Shown here piece by piece: positions 57,590 to 64,000 of a DNA stretch of 64,000 nt. A program made the position numbers and the translations under genes. Each line of letters starts with the position of its first letter. Position 1 is the stretch's first letter. Under the pieces are notes generated by a model that did not search any database, was not told where the DNA came from, and saw only the letters and a program-made list of their open reading frames with translations. The DNA comes from Platerodrilus igneus (taxonomy: Eukaryota > Arthropoda > Insecta > Coleoptera > Lycidae), in assembly GCA_036346225.1 (NCBI GenBank), contig JARFIW010001104.1, positions 10,752,001 through 10,816,000 of the forward strand. Direction: 5' to 3'.

Positions 57590-58622
57590 GAAATGCAGTC
57601 TTTGCTGTGGTACTCATAACTTATACCAATGTGAAATGTTTCTGAATAAATCGCCACAAGACCGTTATAACTTTGTTAAAGACAAACACTTATGCATTAA
57701 TTGTCTTCGCAACTCTCATATGGTTACACGCTGCTCTTCCAAACTTGTTTGTAAAAAGTGTGCAAGGGGTCATCATACTTTATTGCACTTTGAAAACCCT
57801 ACAGTTGCACAGAAACCTGCAATCACTCAGGCAACAGATCAACCTCCCGAACCCACCTGCAACACTACTACAAGTACGTTGTTATCATCTAGATCGTCCA
57901 ACACAATGACGTTATTAGGCACCGCAAGAATTTCAATTACAGATGGGTTTGGTAAAGTTCAGACAGTAAGAGCACTTGTAGATAGTGCATCAATGGAAAA
58001 TTTCATGACTGATAAGTGTTGTCGACGCTTAGGTTTAAGAAAATCGAATATTTCAATGAAGGTTGAAGGCTTAGGTCTATCTGCTTCCCATGCGTATGGA
58101 CAAGTATCGTGTAAAATTAGTCCTCAAGGTAAAACTGTTCCAGAGTACAGCATTGATTGTTTTGTTTTACCAGACATTTGTGGAACCCTTCCTTCATCAA
58201 GGATCTCACCAAATAGTTGGCCTCACATAGTTGGATTAGATTTAGCAGATTCGAACTTCGACAAACCTAGCCATATCGATTTATTGTTAGGTGCAGATTT
58301 GTTCGCGTGTTTTATTAAACGCAACTCGCATTGGGTCACCAGAAGAACCCGTGGCAATTCACACTACCTTTGGGTGGATATTAACAGGAAGGTTCTTTCT
58401 TCTGTTACATCTCGTATATCATTAGCTGCACTTGTAGAAGATGCTAACATTACTCGATTTTGGGAACTGGAAAATATTCCAGATTCTAACAAATTAGCTC
58501 CTCATGCGGAAATTTGTGAAAGGCATTTTGTGGACACTCACAAGCAGGATGACACCGGTCGTTTTATTGTTTTGATACTTTCAATGGTCCTGAACCGCTA
58601 TTTGCCGGCTCTCGGGAAATAG
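57590..58622 (+). pseudogene. BEL/Pao zinc knuckles and aspartic protease
   Basis: An open frame gives CSLCCGTHNLYQCEMF (about 57598) then CINCLRNSHMVTRC and CKKCARGHHTLLH, the cysteine/histidine knuckles at the gag end. The protease follows, with ALVDSASMENFM (D116 to A118 of the frame beginning at 57636) as the catalytic Asp triad and a LLLGADLF segment as the flap-side block. The frame ends at 58622, where the next domain continues in another frame. Confidence 0.85.
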
Positions 58623-58649
58623 CACTTCGAAGATTTCTTTCACTAGAAC

Positions 58650-59330
58650 GCCGTTTGGAAATAAATCCTCAACTGTATAATTCGTACAGAGAATTTATGC
58701 AGGATTATATCGATAGTGGTCACATGTCTCGTATTGTATCGGATTCAACTCGATCGTCTACATTATCGGCGGTATATTACATACCACATCACGCCGTGTT
58801 CAAACCAGACAGTACAACTACAAAACTTCGTGTCGTATTTGATGCTTCAGCCAGCACTCAAAGTGGAGGGTCTTTAAATGATCATTTACTCGCAGGGCCC
58901 CTCTTCAAAAAGATATCATGGAGTTGTTATTACACTTTCGTTTACATTCTGTAGTTTTAACTGCGGACATTAAGCAAATGTATAGACAGATTCTTATTTC
59001 TACTAGCCATCGGGACTATCAACGATAGTTTGGAGATTTAAGTCCTCGAGTCTGTTATCGATTATCAGCTAAACACTGTTACATACGGCATCACATCATC
59101 ACCATTTCTAGCCATGCGTGTAATTCAAGAACTTGCAAAAGTCAATCGTTACGTTTCCTATTGCTTCCAAGATTTTAGCGTCGGATACGTACGTGGATGA
59201 TTTGATTACAGGGTGTGATTCGATAGAGGAAGGCAAACGACTCGTAGAATTAAACCAAATTTGCCAATCAGGTGGTTTTATGTTGCGAAAGTGGAATAGC
59301 AACGTGCCAAGTGTCATTGGCCATTTACCT
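58650..59330 (+). pseudogene. BEL/Pao reverse transcriptase, broken
   Basis: The frame 58655-58954 has YYIPHHAVFKPDSTTTKLRV and VFDASA, the first RT blocks. After a frame change near 58910, VVLTADIKQMYRQIL-type text covers the first catalytic Asp. A stop and further shifts follow near 59020-59130. The frame from 59133 carries the catalytic YVDD (residues 20-23) and LRKWNSN. All motifs are present but not in one frame. Confidence 0.85.
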
Positions 59331-60180
59331 GATTCCGTTCGATATCAGCAAACATTTTTGTTTGAAGAGGTAAACAATACGTCTCAAAAAATTTTAGGAC
59401 TGCAATGGCAACCATTGAGTGATATGTTGTTTTACAATCTTAATATCGTTGATCGGCCTTGTACCAAAAGGAATATGGTTTCGGAAATTGCAAGGATCTT
59501 TGACCCTCTGGGGTTATTATCACCATTGGTCTTCTTCGCAAAACATTTGATTCAATCTGTATGGATATTAGGAATTGGTTGGGATGAACTTCCTCCCCAA
59601 CAAATTGTTTTAAAATGGAATCTGTATCTTCAACAATTACCCGAGTTATTGAAAATTAAAATTCCTCGACGGATTCTTTGCGATAACTATCAAACTGTAC
59701 AAATTCATGCATTTTGTGATGCATCGGAAGCTGGATATGCAGCAGCAGTTTATCTCCGCTGTGTCGATGAGAAAGGGAACATCCAAGTATCATTGGTCTG
59801 TGCCAAATCTAAGGTCGCACCAACCAATCGTATATCATTACCTCGATTAGAATTGTGTGGTGCAGTGTTGTTGTCGAACTTGGTCGAGTATGTGCAAAAT
59901 ACGATAGAGATAATTTAGTATTGGACGATACATTTGCGTGGTCAGATTCCACAGTAGCATTAGCATGGATTTGATCTTCGTCGTATAATTGGAAGACCTT
60001 TATTAGCAATCGTGTCTCGCATATCCAAGAACGAGTGGCTCCATCATCGTGGCATCATATTAAATCACAGGATAATCCTGCTGACTGTGCATCAAGAGGA
60101 TTATTAGCTGCTGAGCTTGTTAATCATCCTTTGTGGTGGACGGCTCCATCATGGTTACTATTACCTAAAGAGAATTGGCC
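59331..60180 (+). pseudogene. BEL/Pao RT connection and RNase H
   Basis: The long frame to 59918 has KILGLQW, an ARIFDPLGLLSPLV segment, and the RNase H start IHAFCDASEAGYAAAVY, then SLPRLELCGAVLLSNLV with the catalytic Glu. After a shift near 59910, a WSDSTVALAWI segment supplies the third acidic residue. The frame from 60035 gives HHIKSQDNPADCASRG, the usual RNase H end in BEL elements. Confidence 0.82.
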
Positions 60181-61722
60181 TGCTCATATGGAACCAACTC
60201 TTACAGATCACACTCAGATGCACATTGAAAAAAGAACTTTATCCCTTAATATACACGTTGCAGATCATTTCGTAGAGTCGATGGTAAATCAATTTTTAGA
60301 TTTGCGAAAAATATGCAGGATTCTGGTATATATTTGTCAGTTCATTCGTAACTTGAAAGTTCGTGCAAATTTGGATATTGGAAACTTAGAACAATTATTG
60401 GTCTCCCGAACAGTATGCACTTCATTTATTAATAAAACGGGTTCAAGAACAAGTTTTCAGTCAGGACATTGATATCATTCGAAAGGAAAACTTAGTAATA
60501 AACAACTTCGACCTCTCAGTCCTTTCCTTGACAGTGATGGGTTGTTAAGGGTGGGCGGCCGGCTGCGAAATGCAGACGTATCTTATGATACAAAATTTCC
60601 TTTGCTACTTCCTCGGTCACACCGGGTGACAGAGCTCATTATTCGAGATTGCCATACGAAATATTTACACCCTGGACTTAGAACTACTCATTTTTTGTTA
60701 GTGCAAAATTTTTGGATTCTGTCTGCAAAAGGGCTATTCAACAGTGCCTAAACTCTTGTATTCGATGTTTTCGTCAAAACCTATTTCGCTATGCCCTCCT
60801 ATGGGCGACTTGCCCCCCGCTAGACTTACTGCCGGTAAAGCGTTTCTACATACTGGGGTAGACTACGGTGGACCCTTTTCTATCACCATGAATCGTATTA
60901 GAGGTGCCAAATCATTGAAAGCCTATGTTTGTTTATTTGTTTGTCTTAGTACAAAAGCGATACATCTGGAGTTGGCATCAAACCTATCTAAAGAGGCCTT
61001 TATTGCAGCTTTATGGCAGTTTGTAGCACGAGGTAAATGCTTGCAAATTCATAGTGACTGTGGAACAAATTTTATCGGAGCATCTCGAACTAATCGAATA
61101 TATGAAGCAGTCGCCTGAAACGGAAGGTATTCACTTTGTTTTAATCCTCCGTCGGCTCCTCACTTTGGGGAATGTGGGAAGCTGGGATAAAATCTGTAAA
61201 GTCCCATCTCAAGAAGGTGGTAGGCGAACAAATTCTCTCGTCGAAGAATTTAACACCATTCTAGCTCAAATTGAAGCCATATTAAACTCCAGACCTTTAT
61301 GTCCAATGAGTAACGATCCCACTGATTTTTCATTCTTAAGTCCTGGTCATTTTCTGAACGTAGAACCAGTGTCTGTCATTCCCGACCCTAATGTCTTAGA
61401 TCTGAAACTATCTTCCTTAAATCGTTGGCAACTGGTTCAACGTATTCAGCAATCATTTTGGAAACGGTGGCATTTGGAGTACCTACACACACTTCAACAG
61501 AAAACCAAAAGGTTTTCTGCTAATTATTCGTTAATGGTGGGAACGTTGGTGTTGATTAAAGATACTCAAGTGTCTCCACTACAGTGGAAAATGGGACGTA
61601 TACATACGTTGCATTATGGAAAGGACAATGTTTGTCGTGTGGCTACCGTGGCAACATCCCAGGGACTATTTAAAAGGCCCGTGGTAAAATTGTGCCCTCT
61701 CCCCATTCCAGAGGCAACTTAG
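60181..61722 (+). pseudogene. BEL/Pao integrase, broken
   Basis: LLRVGGRLRNADVSYDTKFP and DCHTKYLHPGLRTTH (about 60542-60690) are the zinc-binding start. The frame 60744-61118 has HTGVDYGGPF (D40) and HSDCGTNFIGA (D105), two catalytic Asp blocks. The frame 61054-61722 has EEFNTILAQIEAILNSRPL, which follows the catalytic Glu region, then LSPGHFL, LNRWQLVQRIQQSFWKRW and the C-terminal domain, with a stop at 61720-61722. Frame shifts lie near 60475, 60745 and 61090-61200. The protein would insert the cDNA into the host genome. Confidence 0.85.
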
Positions 61723-61840
61723 TATTATAGTTAGTATATTAGGGTAAGTTAACTTTTAAATTAACGGTTATATATTTTTTTTTTGTTCGTTTAGACGCAC
61801 TTAGAAAATAAGTTCCTAATACTTATTTTGGTGGGCGGTA

Positions 61841-62216
61841 TGTTAAGGCTTTATAAATATTTTGTTTGTAGTTGTAGTATGCCAATCACAATTAATTTAA
61901 GTCCTTAAACTATTTCCCAGCTAGAACCCCTCCATTATCCCTACCTTTAGTGCAACGACATAAAAGGGTTGGTAATTTACGAGTGGACGACTATTCAACT
62001 TCGTTCTCGCTTGGCTTTGGTTCGTGATTTAGTTCGGTGCATCGAGCATCAGTAATTAGCAACAATTAGTGAACATTATACATACAGTCCATAATTATCT
62101 GATAGCAGTGCAAGTACAATCAACCACTACAACCAGTGAAAGGTAGGTGATATATTCCTTTAAATTATCATTTCCTTTGTGTGATTGTAAATGCAAATTA
62201 ACATTTTTGATTAACA
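61841..62216 (+). repeat. 3' LTR of the BEL/Pao element
   Basis: 376 bp, identical to the 5' LTR except for A instead of G near the tenth base of TTTATA(A/G)TATTTTG. It is preceded by the purine-rich GGTGGGCGGTA (61830-61840), a weak polypurine tract. Confidence 0.93.
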
Positions 62217-62221
62217 ACTAG

Positions 62222-63286
62222 TATTTTACATTAGTTAGGTAAGTAGGTTTTTACTGACGATACGATGTAACAATTTTTTTGCTATATAAAAAAAATTGCT
62301 TTTTGAGAAACTATGAGATATTAAGGCAATCGAAAAAAAAATGAAAAAATTCGCCAAGAATATTTATTTGCAAATTTAGATGAATGTTCAAATTTTTAAT
62401 AAGTCCTTGGTCATGAAAAACATAATGCAATTTATTATTTTCTAGCTAAGTTAAGTTACAAAACTAAGTTCAATATTTTGCACCCACAATCGTATAGAAA
62501 ACAATCCAGCTGTTTTGAAACCTGGTTTGTAAAGTTGTAAAGAGCTACATAATCTTTCAAAATCCCTGTAAACACCTTATCGTTCATAAGATATCTCATG
62601 ATTTTCTATTTGTTTCATACACACGGCACGTGGGCATTAAACATTTGTTCTGCTAAGATTTCCCCCTTTGTAAGTCATTTTCTGAATCTGCTCACTTCCA
62701 CATCATTTTCAAGTCAAACAGGTTGGGAAGTCGTTGATGGTGAGATTTTGTAGTGAAAAACTTAAGTGTCTTAATCTATTTTTATTTCAGGGTAAAATCT
62801 GTAGAGCCAACAAAATCCTGTAAGGCCAAAAAATCTGTAGAAACAAAATCCTGAAATGTCAAAAATCTTTGGGGTCAACAAAATCCTGTAAAACCAACAA
62901 ATACCTATTCATCTACATATACCCTCAAGTCAACCAACATCGTTAATGTCCAAACATCCCTGAGCAACATCAGTCTAGGGCCATCGCCTTTGTCACTGCA
63001 AGCAACTAGCTAGAACCTGGGCTCAACCAATCTAAGGGTAGCAGCCAGCGGCCAGTGGTTAAGGGTGAGTGATTTTAGCCTAATCCCAAAACAGATTTTT
63101 TATTTTTTTACAGCCCCCGGTTCCCACAAACAGTGAAGTCTCGAGCCACGAAAACTTCCATCGTTCCAGTTCGTAAGATTTGGTACCGAACTGAGTCGAT
63201 ATTATATTTGTTTTGTTGATGATTTAATACTTTCTACTTAAAATATCCCCTCTGAATGAACCTGCACCTGAAGAACTTCTAGATTA
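62222..63286. other. No gene recognised; short tandem array inside
   Basis: AT-rich to about 62760, then moderately GC-richer. A GTGAGT (63065) and TTTTTTTACAG (63113) pair resembles a 49-bp intron, but no coding sequence on either side supports it. Confidence 0.3.
62793..62909. repeat. Degenerate 15-19-bp tandem array, six units
   Basis: Units alternate AAAATCTGTAGA(G)CCAAC and AAAATCCTGTAAGGCCAA-like forms, with a shared AAAATC start. Confidence 0.7.
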
Positions 63287-63628
63287 CTAGAATGGGTAGA
63301 ATGGCTTGAGAGTTCCACTGATCAGTGATCTAAAGAGCAGAACTACAGGTTTAACCAAAGTAATGGGGCCTTTAGTGAGAAACCGGACTACGATGGGTCC
63401 CCGAAAAAGAGCAGCAGCTCTTTCGATACTTAGAGTGGCAGAGACCATATAGGTTGGTATGGCATTATAAGACACACTACTGCGATGTGGAAGGCAACAA
63501 GAAACCAACACATTACTTCCCAAGTACACAGCATACTTAAATTGTTATTTAAGATGATTGCAACCTCTGGGGTAAAAAATTCTAGAGTTAAAATAGTCCC
63601 CCATTCGGATCTCCGGGAGGGGACTACT

Positions 63629-64000
63629 TTAGAGGATGTGATCGGAAAGTTTAGAAAAAGAGTCAAAGAGTTGGGAACATTTGCGAGTCGGAGCGTGATG
63701 AGACGAACGAGGGGTAATAAATTCCCAGTTAATTCCATGACTGGCCAAAAAATTGGAAATTTTAGTATTATTATTTTTATTAGTAAGGAAGTCAGAAAGT
63801 TCTTTTAGTTCTTTAGAAGCGCCAACAAAGTTAGTAGCATTGTCAGACGTAATTAAATTTGGATTTCCCCTGCAGCTTATAAATTTCCTTAGAACAGCTA
63901 AGAACGCAGGAGTAGACAAGTCGGTTACTAAGTCCAAGTGGATAGCTTTAGTGGCCATGCATATAAACAAGCAGATGTACAACTTTATAAGTTTAGTGCC
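63629..64000 (-). pseudogene. BEL/Pao integrase fragment of a second element, cut by window end
   Basis: The frame enters from the window edge with YICLFICMATKAIHLDLVTD, then LITSDNATNFVGASKELKEL, which contains the second catalytic Asp block, and ASHGINWEFITPRSSHH before the catalytic Glu region. The text then diverges near 63700. It differs from the integrase at 60744-61118 at many positions, so it is a different lineage. The sequence to 63287 on this strand is not recognisable. Confidence 0.78.

Larger units (their letters stand above)
55640..62221 (+). mobile_element. BEL/Pao LTR retrotransposon, structurally complete, TSD ACTAG
   Basis: Two 376-bp LTRs (55645-56020 and 61841-62216) start TGTTAAGG, end GATTAACA, and differ at one position that I can find. 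ACTAG flanks the element on both sides (55640-55644 and 62217-62221), a 5-bp target duplication usual for BEL/Pao. Between the LTRs lie gag, a zinc-knuckle region, protease, reverse transcriptase, RNase H and integrase, in the BEL order. The coding region is broken into about ten frames, although LTR identity implies a recent insertion. Confidence 0.93.

Noticed and set aside
63065..63113. 49-bp intron (GTGAGT ... TTTACAG)
   Set aside because: No coding frame continues across it and no family match exists on either side.
63430..63808. ORFs on both strands near the window end
   Set aside because: No recognisable content; partly complementary to the BEL integrase fragment.

Overview
The window looks like a piece of an AT-rich arthropod, most likely insect, nuclear genome. 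The signs are one multi-exon gene with both a 51-bp intron and introns of 7.5 and 10.4 kb, and a dense, nested mixture of Ty3/Gypsy, BEL/Pao, LINE, mariner-like, Tigger-like, hAT-like and SINE sequences. The insect order cannot be fixed from this sequence.

Only one host gene is supported. It lies on the minus strand between about 20762 and 1308. Four coding exons (20744-20409, 10004-9759, 9707-8923, 1446-1308) have consensus splice signals and compatible phases and together encode 501 residues: an N-terminal EGF-like module, several membrane helices, a C4HC3 RING-CH (MARCH-type) domain, two more helices and a short hydrophilic tail. It is therefore a probable membrane-bound E3 ubiquitin ligase. 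The large introns 1 and 3 are filled with repeats.

Layout. 1-1307: sequence downstream of the gene. 1447-8922 (intron 3): a split Gypsy integrase relic, an LTR-like copy (6000-7349) and a small foldback element. 10005-20408 (intron 1): a Gypsy RNase H/integrase relic and degenerate repeat families. 20763-31215: a repeat copy invaded by a solo-LTR-like insertion with 4-bp target duplications and by a 5'-truncated LINE, then a 274-bp palindrome with a hammerhead ribozyme motif in its centre, another Gypsy integrase relic, and a second solo LTR in a GT-rich microsatellite. 32873-37374: a mariner-like element with long terminal inverted repeats and two insertions. 37868-39089: a tRNA-derived SINE and a Tigger C-terminal relic. 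39394-48003: inverted arms of about 0.87 kb around a decayed mariner-type transposase, invaded by a 5.9-kb DNA transposon (40218-46108) with an 8-bp target duplication. 48004-55639: mostly featureless, with BEL and hAT-like relics. 55640-62221: a complete BEL/Pao element whose 376-bp LTRs differ at one position, but whose gag-pol frame is broken many times. 63629-64000: part of a second BEL/Pao integrase on the minus strand, running off the window.

The observations most worth following are the hammerhead motif at 27902-27960, the EGF / multi-helix / RING-CH gene, the 8-bp-TSD transposon of unresolved superfamily, and the young-looking BEL element whose frame breaks cluster in T runs.
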